From Candidatus Pantoea edessiphila (GTDB taxonomy: Bacteria; Pseudomonadota; Gammaproteobacteria; Enterobacterales; Enterobacteriaceae): 64,000 nucleotides of DNA. How positions within the stretch are numbered: the stretch's first letter is position 1; each line of letters starts with the position of its first letter. This document shows, one piece after another, positions 1-10,044 of the stretch. Both the position numbers and the translations under genes were made by a program. The notes beneath the pieces were generated by a model. The model saw only the letters and a list, made by a program, of their open reading frames with translations. It had not been told where the DNA came from and searched no databases. Location of the stretch: assembly GCF_002933315.1 (NCBI RefSeq), contig NZ_PDKT01000003.1:1-64000 (forward strand), written 5' to 3'.

Positions 1-82
1 ATGCCGAACTCAGAAGTGAAATGTCGTAGTGCCGATGGTAGTGTGGAGTTTCTCCATGTGAGAGTAGGAAACTGCCAGGCAT
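1..82 (+). rRNA. rrf: 5S ribosomal RNA, 3' part
   Basis: The first 82 bases match the last two thirds of enterobacterial 5S rRNA from memory, including the stretches ATGCCGAACTCAGAAGTGAA and CGATGGTAGTGTGG and the terminal stem strand ACTGCCAGGCAT. The 5' third lies outside the window. The gene points at accC, whose stop codon lies only 15 bases beyond the RNA end. In E. coli an rRNA operon (rrnD) also converges on the accC side, so this is probably the end of an rRNA operon kept in its ancestral place. No strong terminator follows; there is only a small CTAAT/ATTAG repeat at 90-101. Confidence 0.95.
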
Positions 83-97
83 TAATTATCTAATACA

Positions 98-1441
98 TTA
101 GTTTTGTTTGAAATTTTTATTAAGATAGTAGATATTAGTGTTGCCATTGATAAAATCTTTATCATGCATAATTTTATTATGTAAATTTATATTTGTTTTT
201 ATTCCATCAATTATAAGTTCAGATAAAGCATTTTTCATGCGTGCAATCGCTATATTTCTATTTTCTCCATAAGTTATTAATTTGCCAATCATTGAATCAT
301 AATAAGGAGAAATATTATATCCAGTATAAATATGTGACTCCCATCTTACTCCTAAGCCACCAGGAGCATGAAAGCGCTTTATTTTTCCTGTATTTGGTAT
401 GAAAGTATTTGAATCTTCAGCATTAATACGACATTCGATAGCGTGACCGCGAAATTGAATATCTTTTTGTTTTATCCATAATGTTTCATCATTAGCTATT
501 CTGATCTGTCCTTTAATTAAATCAATATCAGTAATCATTTCTGTTAGTGTATGTTCAACTTGAATACGAGTATTTACTTCCATAAAATAAAAATGTTCTT
601 GTTTATATAGAAATTCAAAAGTACCTACTCCTTTATAACCTATTTCAATAAATGTTTTAGAACAGAGTTCTCCAATATATTTTTTTAATTCTGATGAAAT
701 ATTTAAGGCTGGTGATTCTTCTAGAAGTTTTTGATGTCTTCGTTGTATGGAACAATCACGTTCACCTAAATATAGGGCGTTTCCTTTACCATCAGCTATT
801 ACTTGAATTTCTATATGACGAGGGTTTTCTATATATTTTTCCATATAAATCATATCATTATTAAAAATTGATTTTGCTTCTATTTTAGTAATATTAATAT
901 ATCTTTCTAGATCTTTTTTTTGATAAACAACGTGCATACCACGTCCACCACCACCTCTAGAAGCTTTAATGATTACTGGATAACCTATTTTATCTGCAAT
1001 TTCATGATTTATTTTTATTTTATTGCTTAAAGGACCATCAGAACCAGGTATACATGGAATACCAAATGCTTTCATTGTACTAATAGCAGATATTTTATCT
1101 CCCATAAGACGAATAGTTTCTGCTTTTGGCCCAATAAATATAAAACCTGAACTTTCAACTTGTTCTGCAAAATCAGCATTCTCTGAAAGAAAACCGTAAC
1201 CAGGATGAATAGCTGTAGCACCAGTAATTTCAGCAGCTGAAATAAGAGCAGGGATATTGAGATAACTTTTAATTAATTGTGCTGGTCCAATACAAATACT
1301 TTCATCTGCTAATAATACATGCTTAAGGTCTCTATCTATATCTGAGTGTACTGCTACAGTTTTAATATTCAGTTCTTTGCAAGCACGTAAAATACGTAAT
1401 GCAATTTCTCCACGATTAGCAATAACTATCTTATCTAGCAT
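98..1441 (-). CDS. accC: Acetyl-CoA carboxylase, biotin carboxylase subunit
   Basis: AccC carboxylates the biotin carried on AccB using ATP and bicarbonate, the first half of acetyl-CoA carboxylase, which starts fatty-acid synthesis in the cytoplasm. The 447-residue protein is close to the 449 of E. coli and starts [20 protein letters not shown]. The ATP-grasp fold is visible: K159 next to a glycine-rich loop, the RRHQK segment, and the [14 protein letters not shown] catalytic segment. The first residue of the glycine loop is changed: the sequence reads [11 protein letters not shown] where E. coli has KASGGGGGRGM, so position 162 is Arg instead of Gly. The gene follows accB after 8 bases, with an AGGA ribosome site inside the end of accB, as in the E. 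coli accBC operon. Identity is certain; full activity depends on how position 162 is tolerated. Confidence 0.97.
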   Translation of the reverse strand: MLDKIVIANRGEIALRILRACKELNIKTVAVHSDIDRDLKHVLLADESICIGPAQLIKSYLNIPALISAAEITGATAIHPGYGFLSENADFAEQVESSGFIFIGPKAETIRLMGDKISAISTMKAFGIPCIPGSDGPLSNKIKINHEIADKIGYPVIIKASRGGGGRGMHVVYQKKDLERYINITKIEAKSIFNNDMIYMEKYIENPRHIEIQVIADGKGNALYLGERDCSIQRRHQKLLEESPALNISSELKKYIGELCSKTFIEIGYKGVGTFEFLYKQEHFYFMEVNTRIQVEHTLTEMITDIDLIKGQIRIANDETLWIKQKDIQFRGHAIECRINAEDSNTFIPNTGKIKRFHAPGGLGVRWESHIYTGYNISPYYDSMIGKLITYGENRNIAIARMKNALSELIIDGIKTNINLHNKIMHDKDFINGNTNIYYLNKNFKQN

Positions 1442-1449
1442 TTGATATC

Positions 1450-1914
1450 CTAAGATTCAATAATAATTAGTGGTTCATTAAATTCAACTGGTTGTCCATT
1501 ATCTACTAAAATTGCTTTCACTATTCCGGATATATCCGCTTCAATTCGATTCATCATTTTCATCGCCTCTACAATACATAAAACATCTCCTATATTAATT
1601 TCTTGACCTATTTCTATAAAAGCTTTATCTTCTGGATTAGGTGTTAAATAAAATATACCTACCATTGGTGAACGTACTATATAATTTGTATTTTGGTCAG
1701 TTTTTTGTTTTTTTAACTCCGATTGCTTAGATTGAATAATATCTTGAGAAATATTCGATGTATTCGTATTGAAACATTTTTGATTGTTTATAAAATCAAT
1801 TTCTTTGCATATACGACTAATACTAATAGATTCCGTTTGTCCTGAAATTTTCAATTTAGATATATTATATTTTTCTGTCATCTCAATTAGTTTTTTTATT
1901 TTACGAATATCCAT
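1450..1914 (-). CDS. accB: Biotin carboxyl carrier protein of acetyl-CoA carboxylase
   Basis: AccB carries the covalently bound biotin that shuttles carboxyl groups between AccC and the carboxyltransferase. The 154 residues have the family layout: an N-terminal dimer/interaction part (1-40), a linker rich in Asn, Gln, Lys and Ser (40-78, in place of the Pro/Ala linker of E. coli), and a biotinyl domain (79-154) with the biotin-accepting Lys119 in EAMKMMN. The gene lies between aroQ (22 bases upstream) and accC (8 bases downstream). The changed linker composition fits the AT bias of the genome. A ligase for biotin (BirA) is not in the window, but BioH at 54368 indicates that at least one biotin-synthesis step is kept. 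Confidence 0.97.
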   Translation of the reverse strand: MDIRKIKKLIEMTEKYNISKLKISGQTESISISRICKEIDFINNQKCFNTNTSNISQDIIQSKQSELKKQKTDQNTNYIVRSPMVGIFYLTPNPEDKAFIEIGQEINIGDVLCIVEAMKMMNRIEADISGIVKAILVDNGQPVEFNEPLIIIES

Positions 1915-1936
1915 GTAAAAATTTTCCGTATTTTAT

Positions 1937-2392
1937 TTATAAATTAATTTTAGAAAGTTGTTTTATTGCTATTTTTAGAGCCCACAAATAACTATCAGTT
2001 CCAAATCCACATATTATCCCCTCCGATATATCAGTAAAATAAGAAATATGACGAAATGGTTCACGAGAGTATATATTTGAAATATGTGTTTCAATAAAAG
2101 GAATATTTACCGCCAATAAGGCATCACGTAATGCTACACTTGTATGAGTAAATGCTGCAGGATTAATAAGAATATAATCCACATTATCATAAGCTTCATG
2201 AATACGATCTATTAATTTACATTCATTATTAGATTGCAAATGACTTAATCTTATGTTTAAAGTATTAGCGTATGCTTTTAGTTCTTTTAATATATTATCC
2301 AAATTAATATGACCATATTTTTTTGGTTCTCTTATCCCTAATAAATTTAAATTAGGTCCATTGAGAATCAATATATGAAATTTATATTCCAT
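1937..2392 (-). CDS. aroQ: 3-dehydroquinate dehydratase, type II
   Basis: AroQ converts 3-dehydroquinate to 3-dehydroshikimate, the third step of the shikimate pathway. At 151 residues it has the usual type II length. Signatures are [17 protein letters not shown] followed by the catalytic Tyr in KKYG, the [16 protein letters not shown] segment, and [15 protein letters not shown] with the catalytic His. Enterobacteria often use the unrelated type I enzyme AroD, but aroQ next to accBC is common in gammaproteobacteria. It is first in an aroQ-accB-accC unit transcribed away from mreB. The window also encodes the preceding step (AroB, 56891) and a later step (AroK, 56342), so the shikimate pathway appears maintained. 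Confidence 0.95.
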   Translation of the reverse strand: MEYKFHILILNGPNLNLLGIREPKKYGHINLDNILKELKAYANTLNIRLSHLQSNNECKLIDRIHEAYDNVDYILINPAAFTHTSVALRDALLAVNIPFIETHISNIYSREPFRHISYFTDISEGIICGFGTDSYLWALKIAIKQLSKINL

Positions 2393-3888
<1,496 letters not shown>

Positions 3889-3929
3889 CAGAATTTTAAT
3901 TCATTTCTGTAAATTGATAATATAAAAAA

Positions 3930-5087
3930 ATGAAGTTGAATTTTACAAAGTTTTTTTTTCTTAGATTGCGTCTTTTTTTTACGATATGCTTAGCTATTAT
4001 AGTTATTATTATCGATTGTAAGGTAGGTTTATTTACTAAGATACGTAGTTATTATGAAATGTCTACAGGTTTATTTTGTTCATTAATAACACAACCTTAT
4101 CAAGTTATAAATAATACATTAAAAAATTTTTATCAAAACAAACAAATTCAAATAGAAAATAAAAAACTACATTATGAATTATTTATAAAAAACAGTGACA
4201 CTATTTTATTATCACAATATAAGAAAGAAAATGAAAAATTACGTAAACTATTAAATGCCACTTTAGATCATAATGAACGTGTAATGCTTAGCAGAATTAT
4301 TTATACAACTTCTGTTCCGTTTGCTGATCAAGTGATAATAGATAAAGGTAAAATAGATGGTGTTTATAAAAATCAGCCTGTTATTACAGATAAAGGCGTT
4401 GTAGGACAAATCATTTCAGTCAATGATACTACTAGCCATGTGTTGCTATCTTGTAATTCTTTAAATGGAATTTCTGTAAAATTGTTACGTAATAATATTC
4501 AGGCAATTGCCTTAGGAAAAGGTTGTAATAATGATTTTCAACTAAAATATCTAATAAATAAAAATAACGATATTTATAATGATGATATTTATGACAGTAA
4601 TAATGATATTAGTGATATCCACATTGGAGATATGGTAGTTACATCAAACTTAGATAATGATTTTCCAGAAGGTTACCCAGTTGGCGTAGTATCTTCGATA
4701 GAAAGAGACAAACAAAACTTTAATATATACATTCAAATTCATCCTTCTACTAATTTTAGAAATTTAAATTATTTATTATTATTATGGAAAAAAAATAATA
4801 ATTCATCAACAAGAACTAAACCAATAGAAGATTCATCAACAAGAACTAAACCAATAGAAGATTCATCAACAAGAACTAAACCAATAGAAGATTCATCAAC
4901 AAGAACTAAACCAATAGAAGATTCATCAACAAGAACTAAACCAATAGAAGATTCATCAACAAGAACTAAACCAATAGAAGATTCATCAACAAGAACTAAA
5001 CCAATAGAAGATTCATCAACAAGAACTAAACCAATAGAAGATTCATCAACAAGAACTAAACCAATAGAAGTATTATATAAAGGTTAA
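3930..5087 (+). CDS. mreC: Rod-shape protein MreC with a ten-residue repeat tail
   Basis: MreC is a single-pass inner-membrane protein whose periplasmic part links MreB filaments to wall enzymes. The 385 residues comprise a short cytoplasmic start, one membrane helix (about 13-30), a coiled coil (about 65-110) and the beta-barrel domain ending in NYLLLLWKK near residue 288. E. coli MreC ends in a disordered proline-rich tail after this point. Here the tail is replaced by nine exact copies of SSTRTKPIED (residues 292-381; the last copy ends in V), followed by LYKG. Each copy has two positive and two negative charges. The core is ordinary MreC; the tail is lineage-specific, and its function is unknown. 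Confidence 0.95.
   Translation: MKLNFTKFFFLRLRLFFTICLAIIVIIIDCKVGLFTKIRSYYEMSTGLFCSLITQPYQVINNTLKNFYQNKQIQIENKKLHYELFIKNSDTILLSQYKKENEKLRKLLNATLDHNERVMLSRIIYTTSVPFADQVIIDKGKIDGVYKNQPVITDKGVVGQIISVNDTTSHVLLSCNSLNGISVKLLRNNIQAIALGKGCNNDFQLKYLINKNNDIYNDDIYDSNNDISDIHIGDMVVTSNLDNDFPEGYPVGVVSSIERDKQNFNIYIQIHPSTNFRNLNYLLLLWKKNNNSSTRTKPIEDSSTRTKPIEDSSTRTKPIEDSSTRTKPIEDSSTRTKPIEDSSTRTKPIEDSSTRTKPIEDSSTRTKPIEDSSTRTKPIEVLYKG
4801..5070 (+). repeat. Nine-copy 30-bp minisatellite inside mreC
   Basis: Nine head-to-tail copies of a 30-bp unit (starting ATTCATCAACAAGAACTAAA and ending CCAATAGAAG) occupy exactly 270 bases with no base difference that I can see between copies. The unit length is a multiple of three, so copy-number change keeps the mreC frame and the stop at 5085-5087. 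Perfect identity, including third codon positions, points to recent expansion or ongoing homogenisation by slippage or unequal recombination. Confidence 0.98.
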
Positions 5088-5089
5088 AT

Positions 5090-5563
5090 TTGAAAAATTA
5101 TTATTTGTTTAATAACAGATCTATCTATCTATTTTTTATAGTAGTTTTTTTATTACAAATAATGCCTTGGCCAAATATAATTTATATGTTACGTCCTTCT
5201 TGGCTGTTAATGTTTCTTATATATTTAGTGCTATCTTTACCTCATTCTATTAATATCAGTAGTGGTTTTTTAATAGGTATACTTGTAGATATTACTGCGG
5301 GATCTACATTAGGTATTAGTTCTTTACCAATGAGTATTATAGCTTATTTTATTTCTATAAAATTTGAATTTATTAGAAATTCAAATTTATTGCAACAAGT
5401 TTTAATTGTTGTATTGATATCTATATTTATGAATTTAACAATATTTTTAATTGAATTTTTAGTGCTTGGAGTTTCGTTTAGATATGAAATTTTTTTAAAT
5501 AGTATTATGAATGGTATGATTTGGCCATTTTTTTTACTATTAAAAAGATATCTTGATTATTAA
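5090..5563 (+). CDS. mreD: Rod-shape membrane protein MreD
   Basis: MreD is the integral membrane partner of MreB and MreC. At 157 residues it is close to the 162 of E. coli. Recognisable segments are LLQIMPWPNIIYMLRPSW, GSTLGISSLPMSIIAYF and NGMIWPFFLLLKR; five or so hydrophobic helices span most of the protein. The start is a TTG at 5090, two bases after the mreC stop, preceded by AAAGG at 5079-5083. The first ATG (5162) would remove the first membrane helix, so TTG is preferred. Genes that usually follow (yhdE, rng) are missing. Confidence 0.92.
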   Translation: MKNYYLFNNRSIYLFFIVVFLLQIMPWPNIIYMLRPSWLLMFLIYLVLSLPHSINISSGFLIGILVDITAGSTLGISSLPMSIIAYFISIKFEFIRNSNLLQQVLIVVLISIFMNLTIFLIEFLVLGVSFRYEIFLNSIMNGMIWPFFLLLKRYLDY

Positions 5564-5649
5564 TTAATACTAATATATATAAATTACATTTGAATAACTA
5601 AGAAATACAAATAATAACAGTCATTAAAATAAATTATGTATTATAATGT

Positions 5650-5688
5650 CAAATATTTTAATGTATATAATAAATATTAAAATATTTG
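5650..5688 (+). promoter_or_regulatory. Hairpin directly in front of the mdh ribosome site
   Basis: A perfect 13-bp inverted repeat (CAAATATTTTAAT at 5650-5662, its complement at 5676-5688, 13-base loop) ends two bases before the AAGGA ribosome site (5690-5694) of mdh. A TATAAT at 5642-5647 overlaps its left edge. It may be the terminator of mreBCD, a leader structure affecting mdh translation, or a promoter-linked operator. There is no T-run after the stem, which weakens the terminator reading. Confidence 0.45.
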
Positions 5689-5701
5689 TAAGGAACTAAA
5701 A

Positions 5702-6655
5702 ATGAAGATTTGTATTTTAGGTGCTGCTGGAAACATAGGTCAAGCCCTTGCACTATTATTAAAACTCAATATACCTAAAGATAAAGATTTAGAATTATGT
5801 TTATACGATATTAAAACTTCTGTATTGGGAATAACCTTAGAGCTTAATCATATTCCTAGTAATATAAAAGTAATAGGTTTTACTGGTACAAATGTAGCTC
5901 CAGCATTAAAAAATTCAGATATTATAATAATTGCAGCAGGAATACCTAGAAAACCAGGTATGGAACGTGCTGATTTATTTAATGTTAATGCTAAAATTAT
6001 TCTTAATTTAATTGAACAAATAATTGTAAACTCTCCTAATGCTTTAATTGGTATCATTACTAATCCAGTAAATACTACTGTAGTTATTGCATCAGAGATG
6101 CTAAAGCAGTATGGATGTTACGATAAAAATAAATTATTTGGTATTACTACACTTGATATTATTCGTGCTAATCAATTAGTTATTGATATTAAAGGGAAAA
6201 AAATAAATGATACTAATGTACCAGTTGTAGGTGGACACTCTGATAAAACTATTTTACCTTTATTATCGCAATTGAAAAATGTTATTTTCACTGATCAAGA
6301 AATAATTGAAATTACTAGGCGTATCCAAAATGCGGGTAGTGAAGTAGTAAAAGCTAAAGACGGTAATGGTTCTGCATCTTTATCAATGGCTTATGCAGCT
6401 ACACGATTTTGTTTATCATTAATAAAAGCTATTCAAGGTAAAAACAATATCTTGGAATATGCATATATTGAAGGTGATGGAAAATATACAAGATTTTTTT
6501 CTCAACCATTTTTACTTGGAAAAAGCGGTGTTATACAATATAAGGAAATAGGTATTTTAAGTAATTTTGAACAAAAAATTCTAGATAATATTATTAATCA
6601 TTTAAATAAAGATATTTTATATGGAGAATTATTTGCAAAAAAATATTTTAGTTAA
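5702..6655 (+). CDS. mdh: Malate dehydrogenase (NAD)
   Basis: Mdh interconverts malate and oxaloacetate with NAD in the citric acid cycle. The 317 residues (E. coli 312) start MKICILGAAGNIGQALALLL with the nucleotide-binding GxxGxxG pattern at 7-13. Substrate-binding arginines lie in IPRKPGMERADLFNVNA, NPVNTT is intact, and the catalytic His is in VVGGHSDKT. A stem-loop with the SD right behind it precedes the gene. In E. coli mdh lies a few genes from mreD, as here, although argR, its divergent neighbour there, is gone. The mdh stop codon lies in the left arm of a convergent terminator-like repeat shared with mscM. Confidence 0.97.
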   Translation: MKICILGAAGNIGQALALLLKLNIPKDKDLELCLYDIKTSVLGITLELNHIPSNIKVIGFTGTNVAPALKNSDIIIIAAGIPRKPGMERADLFNVNAKIILNLIEQIIVNSPNALIGIITNPVNTTVVIASEMLKQYGCYDKNKLFGITTLDIIRANQLVIDIKGKKINDTNVPVVGGHSDKTILPLLSQLKNVIFTDQEIIEITRRIQNAGSEVVKAKDGNGSASLSMAYAATRFCLSLIKAIQGKNNILEYAYIEGDGKYTRFFSQPFLLGKSGVIQYKEIGILSNFEQKILDNIINHLNKDILYGELFAKKYFS

Positions 6656-6676
6656 TTGCATTTTTTAATTAACTAA
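6648..6676. terminator. Convergent stem-loop at the ends of mdh and mscM
   Basis: TTAGTTAATT (6648-6657) and its perfect complement (6667-6676) flank a nine-base loop ending in six T. The left arm contains the mdh stop (6653-6655) and the right arm contains the mscM stop (6673-6675), so one 10-bp stem could end transcription from both sides. The stem is mostly AT and no clear T-run follows it, so its strength is uncertain. Confidence 0.5.
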
Positions 6677-9600
6677 TTTGATTGAAAAAAATTACTATTA
6701 AAAATTCTATTTTTAAAAGACTTTCCTTTTATTGATTCCACACGCATTTGAAATGGAGGAAAAGGTATTATTATATTATTTTGTGTAAATTTATCTATAA
6801 TTAATTGATTTAATTCATGACGTAATGGCATACGATGTCCCATTTCTGCTACATATACACGTAATTCAAATAACAATACTCCTTGTTGTAAATCTACTAA
6901 AAACACTTCTGGTGCAGGTGTTTTTAAAACATAATTACAGCACTCAGCTGCATGTTTTAATATTTTTGTTATTTTATCACTATTGTTAATACTTAATGCT
7001 GGAATAGTTAAAACTACACGTGTAACCGAATCTGACAGTGACCAATTTACAAATTGTTCAGTTATAAAAGCTTTATTTGGCACTATTATTTCTTTACGAT
7101 CCCAATCAGTAATAGTAGTAGCGCGTGTGCTAATTCTAGTAATACTACCAGTTAATTCACGTATAGTAACAGTATCACCAATTCGTATTGGTCTTTCAAA
7201 TAAAATAATTAATCCAGATATACAATTAGCAAAAATTTCTTGTAAACCAAAACCCAATCCAACACCTAATGCTGCAACTAACCATTGTAATTTAGACCAT
7301 TCAATACCAATTACAGAAAAACCAAATAATCCACCAAGTATGATTGTAATATATTTAGTTATTGTAGAAATAGCATAATTAGTACCTGGTCTTAAATTTA
7401 AATGTTGGAGTAATACTAGTTCAATTAAAGCTGGCATATTACGAACTAATTGTAGAGTTATAATAAATGTTAAAACAGCAACTAATAATGCACCAAGCGT
7501 AATTGGATGATAATTTCCACTTCCTTGAACTGAACTATTTGTATTCCACAATAAAATATTGTCAAAGAAACCGAGAGCTAAATGTATTTCTGACCATGAA
7601 TATATTAACAATACTAATGCTACCAACATTAATATCCATCTTACAAGTTTCAATGATTGTGCACTAATTATATCTAAATTTACTACTGGTTCTTCTATCT
7701 CTATAGAATCTGCATTTTGCATACTTTGTTCTTTTTCTTCTTCAGTACGAGCTCTAAGAGCAAGTATTTCTGCTCTTTTCTGTTTAGCACGATCAAAACT
7801 TAATTTACGATGTTGAATAAGCATCCAACGACGAATAATATGATATACTATTAGCAGTAAAAACCAAATGATATTTGATATTTCTATATGAAATAAGATT
7901 GCTTTAGCCGTTGATAAATAACCTAATGCAGAAGTAATTGCAGCAATAATTGGAACTATAATTATAATATTCCATATTGTATTATTTATAAAGTTATTAG
8001 TATTTCCATTTTTATTAACATAGAGTGGCACTTGAGATTTTTTTAAACTCAAACTTCCTATGCTGATAGTAGTACATATAAGAATGAAACATAAGCGGCC
8101 TAAAGATGAAGATAAATTATGTTCTTCTAAATTATCGATTATAGTTAACAAAACAACCAGTGGTAAAATGAAATATAAAGTTATTAAATAATTTTTGATA
8201 CCACGATTAACTAAAATTTGTGACCAACGAAAATGCATTATAAATAAACCGTTTGGTCTGGAAAATGTATTTATAATTATAAAGGTTGTTAATATAGGTA
8301 CAGTATTGATGATACCATCACCTATAGCAATTATAATAGGATAAGATGAAGATTGTTGTAAACCATAACCTATTTGTAACCACATTATAGGAATAGATAA
8401 AGACATTATAATAGACCAAAATACAGCACGAATAGTTAACATAAATCGGTCTTGTGTTACTTTACCTACTTTACTAGCTGAAAGTTCTAAAAAAGCGTCA
8501 TATTTATGGCGTAAGCTAAAATTTAAAATAACTAAAAACAGTGCACCTAAAATTGGTAATAATGTTTTTATATGAAAAATGGTTTCAACTATACCTGCTT
8601 TAAGATGTTTTAATATATTTAAAGATAGTAGATATTTTATATCACTTATCACTTTAATTAAATTAGTAGAATCAATTGGATTTGTATCAGCGATCCAAAA
8701 AAGACGTTCTTGTGATAATTTTTTTACCTTTTTTAAAGCATCTTGTAATTGTATTGTTGATGTTTTTAATTTAGTATTTTCTATAATTAGGCTATCACAT
8801 CCGGAAATTAATAAATTAATTAATTCATGTTGTATAAAAATTTGTTTATTAAATATTTTTTTAATAAAATCTTTTTTTGAACTACTAAAAATACGTATTT
8901 TTTCTTTTTGAACTAAATTTTCTTTATTATCTACTAAATATTCATAATGTAGACGTTGTAAACGTGTTTTTATGATATCTTGATCAATTTGTTTTAATTT
9001 AGGTATTTCAGGTAATTGTGCTATACGTAGTCTTAAAGTTTCACTTAGTAAAATAGAGTAATTTAATCCATTTGATTGTTCACTTAGCATGAAATTTAAA
9101 TATTTAACTTTATTTATTTGGTTATCAATTAATTTTTGTTGATATTGTATTGTATTCATTAATTGAATTTGGTCACCTAAAGCACTAGATAAATCTTGAT
9201 TTGTAATCATATCATTTAAAACCAATTTTACTGATAATTGATTATTTTTATTATGATTGTTCAATTTTTTTATAATTTCTTCTATTGGTTTTGTTTGATG
9301 TTGATTTTTTATTTTAAAACGTAGATATTTTAAATAATTATTTAAATACATTGCTTTAAGTTGATGAATTTTTGCACGTATACGTGCTAATTTTTGACGA
9401 TTATTAGCTGACAATTGTTCCAATTCTAATTCATTAGCATATAGTTCGTTATTATTGTTTTCTTTTTGACGTATAATTAATTTTTGATCGTTTGAGAATA
9501 CAATTTTATTTTCTATTAAGTTTTTATTCTCTTCTATGTTATTTTTATATATTAAATTTCTTGTTTCAGTGATTCTTTGAGGTAATGTCGATAATGAATT

Positions 9601-10032
9601 ATTAATTTCATGAATTTTTTCTTGTTCTATTTGAGATTGACGTCCTTCTTCTATTAATTGTAAAATAACTTGCATGATCTCTTGATCTAATTTATTCGTC
9701 TTCTTATTGTTTAAATTTATTTTACCTATTCTTTTTAAATTATAAATTTGTTGTCTCAACACATAATTTAATTTAGGAAATAAATTAATAATTTTTTTAT
9801 ATTTTTTTATATTATCGATATAATTATTCTGGTGATGAACGAAATCTTGATTGTTTTTAGAGAATAAAAATTTTTTGTTCATTTGATTTGAAGAATTATT
9901 TGCAATTGTTATATTTTCTTCTTGTTTTTTTAATTGATAGAAATCAGAAATATTAATCGCAAATATTGATTTGTTAATACATAAAGCCATAATAATAAAT
10001 ATAATTACACGTATACTTGGTAATATGTACAT
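6673..10032 (-). CDS. mscM: Large mechanosensitive channel of the MscS family (MscM type)
   Basis: This is the largest gene of the window (1119 residues; E. coli MscM/YjeP 1107). The order is a cleavable-looking signal peptide (about 1-25), a long periplasmic part rich in Lys, Gln and Asn with coiled-coil character (about 30-480), roughly ten membrane helices (about 485-920) and a C-terminal MscS domain. The latter shows the pore-lining GVGLGFGLQEIFANCISG and the FERPIRIGDTV beta-domain motif. Such channels open under membrane tension and release solutes on osmotic downshock. It lies 12 bases after psd in the same direction, exactly as yjeP does in E. coli, which favours MscM over the paralogue MscK. 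Confidence 0.93.
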   Translation of the reverse strand: MYILPSIRVIIFIIMALCINKSIFAINISDFYQLKKQEENITIANNSSNQMNKKFLFSKNNQDFVHHQNNYIDNIKKYKKIINLFPKLNYVLRQQIYNLKRIGKINLNNKKTNKLDQEIMQVILQLIEEGRQSQIEQEKIHEINNSLSTLPQRITETRNLIYKNNIEENKNLIENKIVFSNDQKLIIRQKENNNNELYANELELEQLSANNRQKLARIRAKIHQLKAMYLNNYLKYLRFKIKNQHQTKPIEEIIKKLNNHNKNNQLSVKLVLNDMITNQDLSSALGDQIQLMNTIQYQQKLIDNQINKVKYLNFMLSEQSNGLNYSILLSETLRLRIAQLPEIPKLKQIDQDIIKTRLQRLHYEYLVDNKENLVQKEKIRIFSSSKKDFIKKIFNKQIFIQHELINLLISGCDSLIIENTKLKTSTIQLQDALKKVKKLSQERLFWIADTNPIDSTNLIKVISDIKYLLSLNILKHLKAGIVETIFHIKTLLPILGALFLVILNFSLRHKYDAFLELSASKVGKVTQDRFMLTIRAVFWSIIMSLSIPIMWLQIGYGLQQSSSYPIIIAIGDGIINTVPILTTFIIINTFSRPNGLFIMHFRWSQILVNRGIKNYLITLYFILPLVVLLTIIDNLEEHNLSSSLGRLCFILICTTISIGSLSLKKSQVPLYVNKNGNTNNFINNTIWNIIIIVPIIAAITSALGYLSTAKAILFHIEISNIIWFLLLIVYHIIRRWMLIQHRKLSFDRAKQKRAEILALRARTEEEKEQSMQNADSIEIEEPVVNLDIISAQSLKLVRWILMLVALVLLIYSWSEIHLALGFFDNILLWNTNSSVQGSGNYHPITLGALLVAVLTFIITLQLVRNMPALIELVLLQHLNLRPGTNYAISTITKYITIILGGLFGFSVIGIEWSKLQWLVAALGVGLGFGLQEIFANCISGLIILFERPIRIGDTVTIRELTGSITRISTRATTITDWDRKEIIVPNKAFITEQFVNWSLSDSVTRVVLTIPALSINNSDKITKILKHAAECCNYVLKTPAPEVFLVDLQQGVLLFELRVYVAEMGHRMPLRHELNQLIIDKFTQNNIIIPFPPFQMRVESIKGKSFKNRIFNSNFFQSN

Positions 10033-10044
10033 GTTACTTATCTT

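Noticed and set aside
4801-5070. CRISPR array
   Set aside because: The 30-bp units are contiguous with no spacers and are in frame within mreC, so this is a coding minisatellite.
6983-7378. 131-codon reading frame on the plus strand inside mscM
   Set aside because: It is antisense to the conserved MscS domain, has no family resemblance and no ribosome site; it is a shadow of the real gene.
8579-8911. 110-codon frame antisense to mscM
   Set aside because: Antisense to the membrane and coiled-coil part, no homology or start signals.
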